Of a stretch of 21,931 nt of DNA, positions 15,802-21,931 are shown in pieces. The position numbers and the translations under genes were made by a program. Source of the stretch: Bacteroidales bacterium (GTDB taxonomy: Bacteria; Bacteroidota; Bacteroidia; Bacteroidales; P3); contig JAFWBF010000162.1 of assembly GCA_017507285.1 (NCBI GenBank), positions 1 through 21,931 on the forward strand. The letters run 5' to 3'. Under the pieces are notes generated by a model, which saw nothing but the letters and a program-made list of their open reading frames with translations, was not told where the DNA came from and did not search any database. Position 1 is the first letter of the stretch, and each line of letters starts with the position of its first letter.

Positions 15802-16449
15802 ATGAACAAATTTATAACAGTACAAGAAGCCGTTGCAAAAATAGAAGACGGCATGACAATAATGGTAGGTGGTTTTTTGGCCGTTGGCACCCCTATTTCT
15901 GTTATTGATGCATTGGCAGAAAAAGGCGTTAAAAACCTTACTCTTATAAGCAACGACACTGCTTATCCCAATATCGGAGTGGGCAAACTTATATCAAACC
16001 ATCAAGTGAAAAAACTTATCGTTTCTCACATAGGTACAAACGAAGACACTATCAACCAAATGAACTCGGGCGAATTGGAAGTGGAATTTAGTCCTCAAGG
16101 CACATTGGCCGAACGAGTACGTGCCGGCGGAGCCGGATTAGGTGGCGTACTTACTCCTACCGGATTGGGCACCGTGGTTGAAGAAGGCAAAGAAAAAGTT
16201 ACTGTTGATGGTAAAGAATATTTGTTGGAAAAACCTTTGAAAGCCGACTTTGCTTTGATTGGTGCCAACATTTGCGACGAAGATGGCAACCTTATATACA
16301 AAGGTACTTCGCAAAATTTCTGCCCTCTTATGGCTACAGCTGCCGAAACAGTTATTGTTGAACCTCAAGAAATTGTAAAAACCGGCACTTTGGCTCACGA
16401 ACACATCAAAACTCCGGGCATTTTTGTTGACTACATTGTAAAAAAATAA
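15802..16449 (+). CDS. atoD: 3-oxoacid/butyrate-acetoacetate CoA-transferase, subunit A
   Basis: This is the alpha subunit of a class I CoA-transferase that moves CoA between acyl groups such as acetoacetate, butyrate and acetate. The 215-residue protein has the expected N-terminal CoA-binding region, IEDGMTIMVGGFLAVGTPIS (residues 14-33), then LTLISNDTAYPNIGVG, VEFSPQGTLAERVRAGGAGL, and TPTGLGTVVEEGKEK. Length is normal for subunit A. The catalytic Glu of this family is in subunit B (AtoA), which is absent here: the next gene is kal and then a terminator. With kal beside it, the likely role is the CoA-transfer step of lysine fermentation to butyrate and acetate, as in Porphyromonas and Fusobacterium. 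The partner subunit must be encoded elsewhere. Confidence 0.92.
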   Translation: MNKFITVQEAVAKIEDGMTIMVGGFLAVGTPISVIDALAEKGVKNLTLISNDTAYPNIGVGKLISNHQVKKLIVSHIGTNEDTINQMNSGELEVEFSPQGTLAERVRAGGAGLGGVLTPTGLGTVVEEGKEKVTVDGKEYLLEKPLKADFALIGANICDEDGNLIYKGTSQNFCPLMATAAETVIVEPQEIVKTGTLAHEHIKTPGIFVDYIVKK

Positions 16450-16484
16450 ATTATAGATTAATTATATAAATACATTACATAGAC

Positions 16485-16874
16485 ATGGCAATAACATCAA
16501 TGATAAGATTGAGAATGAGTGCAAAAGACGCTCATTATGGTGGAAATTTGGTTGACGGTGCTCACATGGTACATTTGTTTGGCGATGTAGCTACCGAACT
16601 TTTGATAAAACGCGATGGCGACGAAGGTCTTTTTGCAGGATATGAAGATATTAAATTCCTTGCTCCTGTATATGCAGGCGACTATATCGAAGCTGTAGGT
16701 GAAATAATTTCAGAAGGAAACTCTTCTCGCAAAATGAAATTCGAAGCTCGAAAAGTGGCTATTGCAAGACCTGATATCTCTGACTCGGCTGCCGACTTTC
16801 TTGAAGAACCAATCGTCGTATGCACTGCTATTGGCACATGCGTTACTCCAAAAAAATGTCAACGTAAAAACTAA
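16485..16874 (+). CDS. kal: 3-aminobutyryl-CoA ammonia-lyase (lysine fermentation)
   Basis: Kal removes ammonia from L-3-aminobutyryl-CoA to give crotonyl-CoA, a late step in the 3,5-diaminohexanoate pathway of lysine fermentation. The 129-residue protein is of hotdog-fold size and shows the family sequence almost throughout: RMSAKDAHYGGNLVDGA (residues 10-26), HLFGDVATELLIK, DGDEGLFAGYEDIKFLAPVY, AGDYIEAVGEI, SRKMKFEARKV, RPDISDSA and EEPIVVCTAIGTCVTPKK. It lies 35 bases after atoD and before a strong terminator, so the two form a small operon. The other pathway genes (kamA, kamDE, kdd, kce) are not in the window. Confidence 0.92.
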   Translation: MAITSMIRLRMSAKDAHYGGNLVDGAHMVHLFGDVATELLIKRDGDEGLFAGYEDIKFLAPVYAGDYIEAVGEIISEGNSSRKMKFEARKVAIARPDISDSAADFLEEPIVVCTAIGTCVTPKKCQRKN

Positions 16875-16896
16875 TTGACAATACCAATAAAAAACC

Positions 16897-16936
16897 AAAT
16901 CCCTGTATCTGCAAATCAGATATAGGGATTTTTTTT
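16897..16936 (+). terminator. Strong intrinsic terminator of atoD-kal
   Basis: A 15-bp stem with one G-U pair (16897-16911 with 16917-16931) and a 5-base loop is followed by T through 16936. The stem core is CCCTGTATCTG against CAGATATAGGG. It starts 22 bases after the kal stop. Its T-tract ends exactly where the left end of element B begins. Confidence 0.9.
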
Positions 16937-17044
16937 GACAATTTCTAGAAATTCTTTCAGGTGTTTAGCGGATTTTTCTTAGAAAGATTTCTGCTTTCTT
17001 TTGATTGAGTATAGCGGGCTATACGATGTTGCATTAAGTTGCCT
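16937..17044. repeat. Element B: shortened copy of the AGGCAA element
   Basis: The left end GACAATTTCTAGAAATT (16937-16953) matches element A at 15 of 17 positions. Homology continues in weaker form to a 44-base block (16984-17027) that equals 7323-7366 at 41 positions. Two of the three differences are a compensating pair in the hairpin (GTATAGC-GG-GCTATAC). The sequence then jumps to a right end, AAGTTGCCT (17036-17044). It therefore looks like an internally deleted relative of A. It lies between the converging kal and dusB genes. Confidence 0.65.
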
Positions 17045-17063
17045 ATAAGTTATCAAAATCCAT

Positions 17064-18041
17064 TCAAGCTGAATAATAGTCCGCTACTGCGTCGAATATC
17101 GGCAGTAGTTCATCCAAAGTAGAATAAGTTACCAGTGGTATTCTAAACTGTTTAAAATCGGGAATACCCTTAAAATAACCTCCATAGTGCTTTCGCATTT
17201 CCATAACTGCCGTACGCTCACCTTTCCAGTCTATAGCGGCAAGCAAATGTTTCTTGCATACCTCTACCCTCTCGGCTATAGGTATCTCCCTTTGCGGCAA
17301 GCCAGCAATTAGGCGTTTGGTTTGCTCAAATATCCACGGATTACCTATAGCACCTCGGCCAATAAGTATTCCATCAACACCATAACGGTTTTTCTTTTCA
17401 AGGGCAATCTCGGCCGAAGTTATATCGCCATTGCCAAAAATAGGTATGGTCATTCGTGGATTTTCTTTCACCTTGCCTATCAATGTCCAATCGGCATCGC
17501 CTTTATACATCTGTGTTTTGGTTCGGCCATGTATGCTCAAAGCCTGTACACCCACATCTTGAAGCCGTTCGGCCACTTCCACTATAGGTTTGTTTGTTTC
17601 TTCATAACCTATACGAGTCTTTACCGTAACGGGCAACTTTGATTTTTTCACTATAGCATCGGTGATGGCAATCATCTTTGGAATATCCTTCAAAATACCG
17701 GATCCGGCCCCACGGCCTGCCACTTTTTTTACAGGACAACCCCAATTTATGTCAATAAAATCCGGATTGACGGCTTCGACAAATTCCAATGATTGTAGCA
17801 ACGACGACTCGTCGTGCCCAAAAATTTGAACAGCTATCGGTCGTTCACCTTCTGAAAAAGTCATCTTTTTCCTACTTTTGTCAGCTTCACGTATTATACC
17901 ATCGGCAGCAATAAACTCTGTAATAAGCATATCCACTCCATAAGGCTTACACAGCGAACGAAACGGCATATCGGTTATATCGTCCATAGGCGAGAGTATC
18001 AAGGGAAACTCCCCTACCTCTACATTTGCTATTTTTACCAT
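17064..18041 (-). CDS. dusB: tRNA-dihydrouridine synthase, DusB type
   Basis: This FMN enzyme reduces uridines in the tRNA D-loop using NADPH. The 325-residue protein begins the TIM barrel with LILSPMDDITDMPFR (residues 14-28, FMN binding), TEFIAADG (41-48) and VQIFGHDESS. The catalytic cysteine is Cys102 in DINWGCPVKKV, followed by GAGSGIL. VTVKTRIGYEE, LSIHGRTKTQMYKGDADW, FGNGDI and DGILIGRGAIGNPWIF are the remaining FMN/tRNA motifs. Trp100 stands where DusB proteins usually have Met, a mild variation next to the catalytic Cys. Assignment to DusB rather than another bacterial Dus rests on GCPVKKV and length. It diverges from cdd across a 128-base spacer. Confidence 0.93.
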   Translation of the reverse strand: MVKIANVEVGEFPLILSPMDDITDMPFRSLCKPYGVDMLITEFIAADGIIREADKSRKKMTFSEGERPIAVQIFGHDESSLLQSLEFVEAVNPDFIDINWGCPVKKVAGRGAGSGILKDIPKMIAITDAIVKKSKLPVTVKTRIGYEETNKPIVEVAERLQDVGVQALSIHGRTKTQMYKGDADWTLIGKVKENPRMTIPIFGNGDITSAEIALEKKNRYGVDGILIGRGAIGNPWIFEQTKRLIAGLPQREIPIAERVEVCKKHLLAAIDWKGERTAVMEMRKHYGGYFKGIPDFKQFRIPLVTYSTLDELLPIFDAVADYYSA

Positions 18042-18130
18042 CTTATATCGGGTTGTTTATAGTTCAAAAGAATATTAAATACAAGCATTTTCATACTTTT
18101 ATGTCGAAACTTGCGTTACACAAAATTGTT

Positions 18131-18139
18131 GCAAAGATA
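18131..18139 (-). promoter_or_regulatory. Promoter -7 box for dusB
   Basis: On the - strand TATCTTTGC matches TAnnTTTG, placing the start near 18124 and a leader of about 83 bases before 18041. No clear -33 box. For cdd on the other strand the nearest candidate is the imperfect TTATTTTG at 18142-18149, so the two promoters would lie almost back to back. Confidence 0.5.
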
Positions 18140-18169
18140 CGTTATTTTGGTTACATAAATAGTATAGAT

Positions 18170-18637
18170 ATGAGAAAAAGTATAGAAATAGAGTACGAAG
18201 AATATTCTTCTATTGACGAACTTTCCACCGAAAATCGTGAAGTATTGCTCCAAGCCATGGCTGCCGCCAATGGTGCCTATTCGCCATACTCTCGGTTTAA
18301 AGTAGGTGCTGCCGTAAAGCTCATCGACGGCAAAATCGTTAGGGGCAACAATCAGGAAAACATTGCCTACCCCTCAGGCTTGTGTGCCGAACGTGTAGCC
18401 ATATTTGCCGCTATGGCTCAAAATCCCAATACCGGTATAAGTTCCATTGCCATTGTGGGCAAAAACAAAGATGGGCAATGGTGCCCTGCTTCACCATGCG
18501 GCGCATGCCGGCAAGTAATGGGCGAATACGAGAGGCTTGGAAAAAAGAAAATTACAATAATATTATATGCCGACAACGGCAAAATTATAATATTGAAAGG
18601 TGTTGACTCAATACTACCTTTTCAATTCTCAATGTAG
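18170..18637 (+). CDS. cdd: Cytidine deaminase
   Basis: Cdd hydrolyses cytidine and deoxycytidine to the uridines in pyrimidine salvage. I choose the start at 18170 (MRKSIEIEYEEY), giving 155 residues, the usual size. The frame is open back to 18026, but those 48 extra codons overlap the dusB start and its promoter and show no homology-like sequence. AYSPYSRFKVGAAV (residues 37-50) is the substrate-binding motif. CAER (72-75) gives one zinc ligand and the catalytic Glu74, and PCGACRQ (109-115) supplies the other two Cys ligands, the all-Cys pattern of tetrameric Cdd. It stands alone, converging with coaBC. Confidence 0.93.
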   Translation: MRKSIEIEYEEYSSIDELSTENREVLLQAMAAANGAYSPYSRFKVGAAVKLIDGKIVRGNNQENIAYPSGLCAERVAIFAAMAQNPNTGISSIAIVGKNKDGQWCPASPCGACRQVMGEYERLGKKKITIILYADNGKIIILKGVDSILPFQFSM

Positions 18638-18645
18638 AAAAAGAT

Positions 18646-18675
18646 TCAACCTTAGTATGAACGTTGATTTTTTTT
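18646..18675 (+). terminator. Weak terminator candidate after cdd
   Basis: TCAAC (18646-18650) and GTTGA (18663-18667) give a 5-bp stem with a 12-base loop, directly followed by a run of eight T (18668-18675). The T-run is good but the stem is short. Confidence 0.35.
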
Positions 18676-18683
18676 AGATGCAG

Positions 18684-18729
18684 GCAAAAACCAGAAGAAG
18701 GCTCTCTATCTTACAAGAGAACCTTCTTC
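18684..18729 (-). terminator. Intrinsic terminator of coaBC, overlapping its last codons
   Basis: On the - strand the stem is made of GAAGAAGG with CCTTCTTC and TCTCT with AGAGA, separated by one mismatch (outer limits 18694-18729, loop 18708-18715). A GGTTTTTGCC tract follows. The 5' arm is coding sequence for the last residues of CoaBC (stop ends at 18711), so hairpin and C-terminus share bases. Confidence 0.6.
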
Positions 18730-19916
18730 AATCTATCTGCAATATCTTTAGCTACTTCTTTTTTTGTTTTCAAACCTTGTTTATCTATATCTCCGTTACG
18801 ATAAATAAAAGTTACTTTATTGGTATCATGTCCAAATCCTGCACCCTCATCACGCAACGAATTCAGCACTATGAAATCCAAATTTTTCCTAGTCAATTTA
18901 GATTGTGCATTGGCAGTCTCATCATGTGTTTCCAAGGCAAATCCTATAAGCCGTTGCGATTCTGTTTTCATCTTACCCAACGATGCAAGGATATCCGGAT
19001 TTTGCACAAGGTGTATATCCATGGTTTGTGAATCTGATGATTTTTTTATCTTCTCCTTACATACATTTTCGGGTCTGAAATCGGCCACTGCTGCCGATAG
19101 TATCGCAGCGTCGCAATGAGGAAAGCAATTGATAGCAGCATCGTACATTTCCACTGCCGAGGTTACATTTATTCTATTTATGTTGTAATGGTGCACCTCC
19201 AAATTGGTTGGTCCCGACACGAGGGTAACGTTACATCCCCTCGATGCCAACTCTTCGGCTATGGCATAGCCCATCTTACCTGTCGAAAAATTGCCAATAA
19301 AACGCACAGCATCAATTTTTTCGTAGGTTGGCCCGGCAGTTATCAGCACATTGGTTCCGGCATAATCGTTCTGCTGCCTATAGTAGCACACTATGCGTTC
19401 CACTATATTTTCGGGTTCCTCCATACGTCCTTTCCCATCTATTCCACAAGCCAATTCGCCACATGTAGGCTCTATTATGGCAATACCATTTTCACGCAAA
19501 TACTCTATATTACGCCGAACAGAGAAATGCTCATACATATTGGTATTCATTGCCGGACACAAAAAAATTGGTTTTCGGAATGCCAAAAGCAAAGTACTCA
19601 AAGCATCATCGGCTATGCCCGAGGCCATTTTTCCTATACAATTGGCTGTTGCAGGAGCTACCACCATCATATCGGCCCATTCGCTCAGCGATATATGTTC
19701 GGTGTTGTATTGGTTCCTCTCCGAAAACAAGTCGCTATACACATTGTGTTTCGATAGCGTTTCCAATACCGTTGTGGTAACAAACTGCATAGCACTTTCG
19801 GTGGCTACCACTTTTACATCAGCACCTTGCTTCACCAAAAAACGGATAATCAGAGGAGTCTTATATGCAGCTATTCCACCGGTGATACCTACTAATATTT
19901 TTTTACCTTTAAGCAT
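18711..19916 (-). CDS. coaBC: Bifunctional phosphopantothenoylcysteine decarboxylase / phosphopantothenate-cysteine ligase
   Basis: CoaBC joins cysteine to 4'-phosphopantothenate and decarboxylates the product, two steps of coenzyme A synthesis. The 401-residue protein has the FMN-binding CoaC half first: VGITGGIAAYKTPLIIR (residues 9-25), His74 in TEHISLSEWAD, VVAPATANCIGKMASG (85-100), the substrate clamp PAMNTNMYEH (121-130), and Cys157 in ELACGIDGKGRM, placed like the active-site cysteine of E. coli Dfp. The CoaB half begins near 188 with VLITAGPTYEKIDAVRFIGN and continues with STGKMGYAIAEEL, AILSAAVADFRP, KNPDILASLG-like VQNPDILASLG, and VLNSLRDEGAGFGHDTNKVT. It is separated from rpoZ upstream by element C and a hairpin, so it may not share the rpoZ transcript. 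Confidence 0.95.
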   Translation of the reverse strand: MLKGKKILVGITGGIAAYKTPLIIRFLVKQGADVKVVATESAMQFVTTTVLETLSKHNVYSDLFSERNQYNTEHISLSEWADMMVVAPATANCIGKMASGIADDALSTLLLAFRKPIFLCPAMNTNMYEHFSVRRNIEYLRENGIAIIEPTCGELACGIDGKGRMEEPENIVERIVCYYRQQNDYAGTNVLITAGPTYEKIDAVRFIGNFSTGKMGYAIAEELASRGCNVTLVSGPTNLEVHHYNINRINVTSAVEMYDAAINCFPHCDAAILSAAVADFRPENVCKEKIKKSSDSQTMDIHLVQNPDILASLGKMKTESQRLIGFALETHDETANAQSKLTRKNLDFIVLNSLRDEGAGFGHDTNKVTFIYRNGDIDKQGLKTKKEVAKDIADRLKKVLL

Positions 19917-19931
19917 ACTATGAGTTTATTT

Positions 19932-20134
19932 AGGCAATTTCTAAAATTTACTTTGAATGTTTAATCGCAGTTGCCGGCACTTAGAACAGCCAATACCCGG
20001 AGTGTTACTATTCCTCTCGCCCATTCACACCATTAGTAGATCTATTTTCGGCAAAAAAAAAGTAAAGCACTCAAAATCTATTTTCAAAACAATGGTGTAC
20101 CATTTATAAAAACCGACCTTTTTAGAAGTTGCCT
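19932..20134. repeat. Element C: AGGCAA element with a different interior
   Basis: The left end AGGCAATTTCTAAAATTT (19932-19949) matches element A at 17 of 18 positions. The right end TTTTTAGAAGTTGCCT (20119-20134) is identical to the outer 16 bases of the right end of A. After the left end, CTTTG, AATG and TTGCCG occur in the same order as in A, but the centre is unrelated as far as I can see and lacks the GCATAGC hairpin. It includes a run of nine A (20053-20061). It lies between rpoZ and coaBC, both on the - strand, in 333 bases without a gene. Confidence 0.6.
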
Positions 20135-20149
20135 TTGTATATCCAAACA

Positions 20150-20189
20150 AAGCACCCAAATACAAGGTCTTTTGTATGATTGGGTGCTT
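20150..20189 (-). terminator. Hairpin downstream of rpoZ, possible terminator
   Basis: AAGCACCCAA with ATACAA (20150-20165) pairs with the segment ending TTGGGTGCTT (20172-20189), leaving a 2-base bulge and a 6-base loop: about 16 bp. On the - strand it is followed by TGTTTGG, a poor T-tract. It begins 60 bases after the rpoZ stop. Confidence 0.45.
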
Positions 20190-20249
20190 ATATATCAATT
20201 ATCAATATTTTTTCGCTTTATACTTGATTTAGTCTTATTCCTTCCGGCC

Positions 20250-20663
20250 CTATTCCGACACAGTAGCCGTGGCTTTTGCATCAGCTTCATTTGTTGCAGC
20301 AACATTTTCTTGTGTATTTGTAGGTTCCACTACAGGAAGTCTCTTTTCCTTTTCAGGATTACGATAATACAATTCGTCATTCAAATATTCCTGAATAGCA
20401 ATAAGAACAGGCTTTGGCAGATGCTCATAGTATTTTACTATCTCTATCTGTTCCTTGTTTTCGAAAACTTCTTCCATAGTATCTGTTGTCGACGAAAAAT
20501 CTTCTATCTTCCTTACCAACTCTCGTTTCAATTCAGAAGATATCTGATTGGAACGTTTAGACAACATTGCTATAGTCTCATATATGTTACCTGTTTGTTT
20601 GTCAAACTCCGAAATATTACGAGTAACAATACTCGTTGTTGTCCTATATTTTTTTACATCCAT
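20250..20663 (-). CDS. rpoZ: RNA polymerase omega subunit, Bacteroidota type
   Basis: Omega helps assemble and stabilise RNA polymerase through the beta-prime subunit. The 137-residue protein resembles the divergent Bacteroidota RpoZ family rather than E. coli omega: TTTSIVTRNISEFDKQTGNI (residues 8-27), then YETIAMLSKRSNQISSELKR (28-47), where SKRSNQI matches the A/S-x-R-A/S-x-Q-I core of omega. FSSTTDTMEEVFENKEQIEI and the PKPVLIAIQEYL segment are typical of the family. The last 30 residues (Pro, Thr, Ala, Glu rich, ending TATVSE) look disordered. It follows bamD by 47 bases and is probably transcribed with it. Confidence 0.88.
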   Translation of the reverse strand: MDVKKYRTTTSIVTRNISEFDKQTGNIYETIAMLSKRSNQISSELKRELVRKIEDFSSTTDTMEEVFENKEQIEIVKYYEHLPKPVLIAIQEYLNDELYYRNPEKEKRLPVVEPTNTQENVAATNEADAKATATVSE

Positions 20664-20710
20664 AGTAGTTTATGTATTTTTATTTTCTATTATCTGCAAT
20701 TATAATCTTT

Positions 20711-21514
20711 TTATTTTTGTCGTTCATACAACTCTGCTCTACATTTGTCGTGAATATCTTGTGTAGCCTTCGTATATTTAGAGTTGCTGAACAACGCTGC
20801 AAACTTTTCAAAATCGTTGATAACAAGGTTCAAGCGCTCTACTATCTTGCTTTCGGTACTGTTTATGGCATATTCGTAACCCGAAAGTATTATGTAGTAC
20901 ATGGCATCTTCCTTGTTTGGCGAATCGGGATATTGATTAATAAAATCGCCAAATGCCACATAAGCGGCGTTGTACGAACCTATTTTATAATAGCCATAAG
21001 CTATCTCATATTCTTTTTTCATCAGTTTAGCTCGCATCTCGTCCAAATACTTGTTTATCTCCGGAATATGATTGCTTGTGGGATAGCGTTCCACATATTG
21101 TTCAAAGGCTTTTATTGCCTCCTTGGTTTGCGACTGATCCAACGAATACTCCGGCGACTCCATATATTTGCAGTATGCCGACATAAACAATGCTTCCTCG
21201 GCTCGCTCGCTATAAGGAAATTGACGGATAAAATTGGCAAACTGATAACCTGCCGAATAATAATCTTTGAGCTTTAACAACGACTCGGCATAGTACCATG
21301 CCACATTCTCGGCATTATCCCTCCCTCTATAGTACATCGTCAAATTCTCAAACAGCTGAGATGATTTGGAATAATTGGCATCATTATAATATTCCATGGC
21401 AGCAGCGTATTTCTTATCAAAATCGTTGCTTTTCAACAATTTTTCGTAGCTATTACAACCACAAAAAACACTGATTATCAGTAGCAAAACGGGTATTATC
21501 CTATACATTCTCAT
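20711..21514 (-). CDS. bamD: Outer-membrane assembly lipoprotein BamD
   Basis: BamD is the TPR lipoprotein of the BAM complex, which inserts beta-barrel proteins into the outer membrane. I choose the start at 21514 (MRMYRIIPVLLLIISVFCGC), giving 267 residues. The frame is open to 21562, but that part contains the promoter box; MYRII at 21508 is equally possible. The lipobox ends at the second Cys of FCGC. SYEKLLKSNDFDKKYAAAME is the usual BamD opening, followed by TPR-like helices with NYSKSSQLFENL, AGYQFANFIRQFPYSERAEEALFMSAY, KAFEQYVERYPTSNHIPEIN and VAFGDFINQYPDSPNKEDAMYY, each with the F/Y-x-x-x-x-PxS pattern. It leads the bamD-rpoZ unit and has a promoter touching its start. Confidence 0.93.
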   Translation of the reverse strand: MRMYRIIPVLLLIISVFCGCNSYEKLLKSNDFDKKYAAAMEYYNDANYSKSSQLFENLTMYYRGRDNAENVAWYYAESLLKLKDYYSAGYQFANFIRQFPYSERAEEALFMSAYCKYMESPEYSLDQSQTKEAIKAFEQYVERYPTSNHIPEINKYLDEMRAKLMKKEYEIAYGYYKIGSYNAAYVAFGDFINQYPDSPNKEDAMYYIILSGYEYAINSTESKIVERLNLVINDFEKFAALFSNSKYTKATQDIHDKCRAELYERQK

Positions 21515-21519
21515 AGTTT

Positions 21520-21528
21520 GCAAAGTTA
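21520..21528 (-). promoter_or_regulatory. Promoter -7 box directly before the bamD start
   Basis: On the - strand TAACTTTGC matches TAnnTTTG. Only five bases (AAACT) separate it from the ATG at 21514, and eleven from the second ATG at 21508. If used, the transcript would have no leader or one of only a few bases. The -33 region (around 21549-21552) has no clear TTTG. Confidence 0.5.
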
Positions 21529-21562
21529 CATTTTTTATTTCGATTATTACCACTTTACGCAA

Positions 21563-21813
21563 GTATTTATTTCAATAAATATCCAATCATCTGACATACA
21601 ATATACTAAATCAAATTATATATACCGAAACAGTAAAACGCAAAATATTGCAATTTAGTATGTGAGCAAATTATAAAAACATCATTCTTTTAGCTGTGCA
21701 AAAAATACAATGATTTACCTTGTTCCACAAAATTCATTTCATCAAAAAATATCAACCAGCGCAAAAATTCACACACAATCATCCCTACCCCAAAACGACC
21801 ATTATTATTATTC
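21563..21813. other. AT-rich intergenic DNA upstream of bamD
   Basis: I see no open frame with family motifs, no RNA gene and no copy of the AGGCAA element here. The stretch separates bamD from the terminator of the gene entering from the right. Confidence 0.6.
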
Positions 21814-21867
21814 TCAAAAAAACAGATTATCCCATATACGTTAGACGAGTAACACATATGGGATAAT
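21814..21867 (-). terminator. Intrinsic terminator of the - strand gene at the right edge
   Basis: ATTATCCCATAT (21826-21837) and ATATGGGATAAT (21856-21867) form a perfect 12-bp stem around an 18-base loop. On the - strand it is followed by CTG and a run of seven T. The - orientation fits the partial gene ending at 21893. Confidence 0.75.
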
Positions 21868-21892
21868 TATTTAGCTTAAGTAATCGAAAAAC

Positions 21893-21931
21893 TTATTTCA
21901 GTGTTTGTATTATATTTCTCAAATCTTCGAA
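21893..21931 (-). CDS. Last 12 codons of a - strand gene cut by the window edge
   Basis: Reading from the edge, one - strand frame gives FEDLRNIIQTLK followed by TAA at 21893. The stop lies 25 bases before the terminator at 21867, as expected for a real 3' end; another frame (ending RRFEKYNTNTEISFSIT) is less protein-like. In other Bacteroidales I recall dapA near bamD, and such an ending would be compatible, but 12 residues cannot identify it. Confidence 0.45.
   Translation of the reverse strand, partial: FEDLRNIIQTLK

Noticed and set aside
18026..18169. N-terminal extension of cytidine deaminase by 48 codons
   Set aside because: It overlaps the dusB start and its promoter region, and the remaining 155 residues already equal the normal length of the family.

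Overview
The window most likely comes from an anaerobic member of the Bacteroidota, probably order Bacteroidales. The evidence is a complete core operon of the type IX secretion system (porP-porK-porL-porM-porN), a secreted protein with a type IX C-terminal sorting domain, an AddB-like nuclease, the Bacteroidota form of RNA polymerase omega, the coaBC/rpoZ/bamD neighbourhood, promoter boxes of the Bacteroides TAnnTTTG type, start codons without Shine-Dalgarno sequences, and strongly AT-rich intergenic DNA. A lysine-fermentation gene (kal) beside a CoA-transferase subunit points to an amino-acid fermenter in the style of Porphyromonas or its relatives. This placement is inference; no rRNA gene is present.

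Left part (1-7157, all + strand): the 3' end of an unrecognised protein; a 489-residue type IX cargo protein with two InlB-like repeats; a sugar-1-phosphate nucleotidyltransferase; a PD-(D/E)XK nuclease of AddB type; a small outer-membrane barrel protein; and tsaB for tRNA t6A synthesis. Two near-identical TACCTTTGC boxes precede the nucleotidyltransferase and barrel genes.

Middle part (7627-14752, - strand): the type IX operon. Transcription runs from porP (OM protein) through porK (lipoprotein), porL and porM (inner-membrane motor) to porN, and then, after an intrinsic terminator, to a second porN-like gene. The motor residues known from Flavobacterium GldL and GldM are conserved. The operon would export the cargo protein at 578-2047 and others like it.

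Right part (14753-21931): a gene-poor AT-rich stretch of about 1 kb with promoters on both sides, then atoD-kal (+), dusB (-), cdd (+), coaBC (-), rpoZ (-), bamD (-), and the last few codons of a further - strand gene at the window edge.

The least expected structure is a family of short non-coding elements. Three copies (7273-7543, 16937-17044, 19932-20134) have ends related to AGGCAAYTTCTAAAAATT in inverted orientation and variable interiors. Two share a hairpin in which one base pair has changed on both sides in a compensating way. A fourth, decayed left end lies next to the first copy. All sit between genes, and two sit between convergent genes. They look like MITE-type or structured intergenic repeats and are the best candidate here for something undescribed. 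I found no CRISPR array, tRNA, rRNA, transposase or phage gene.
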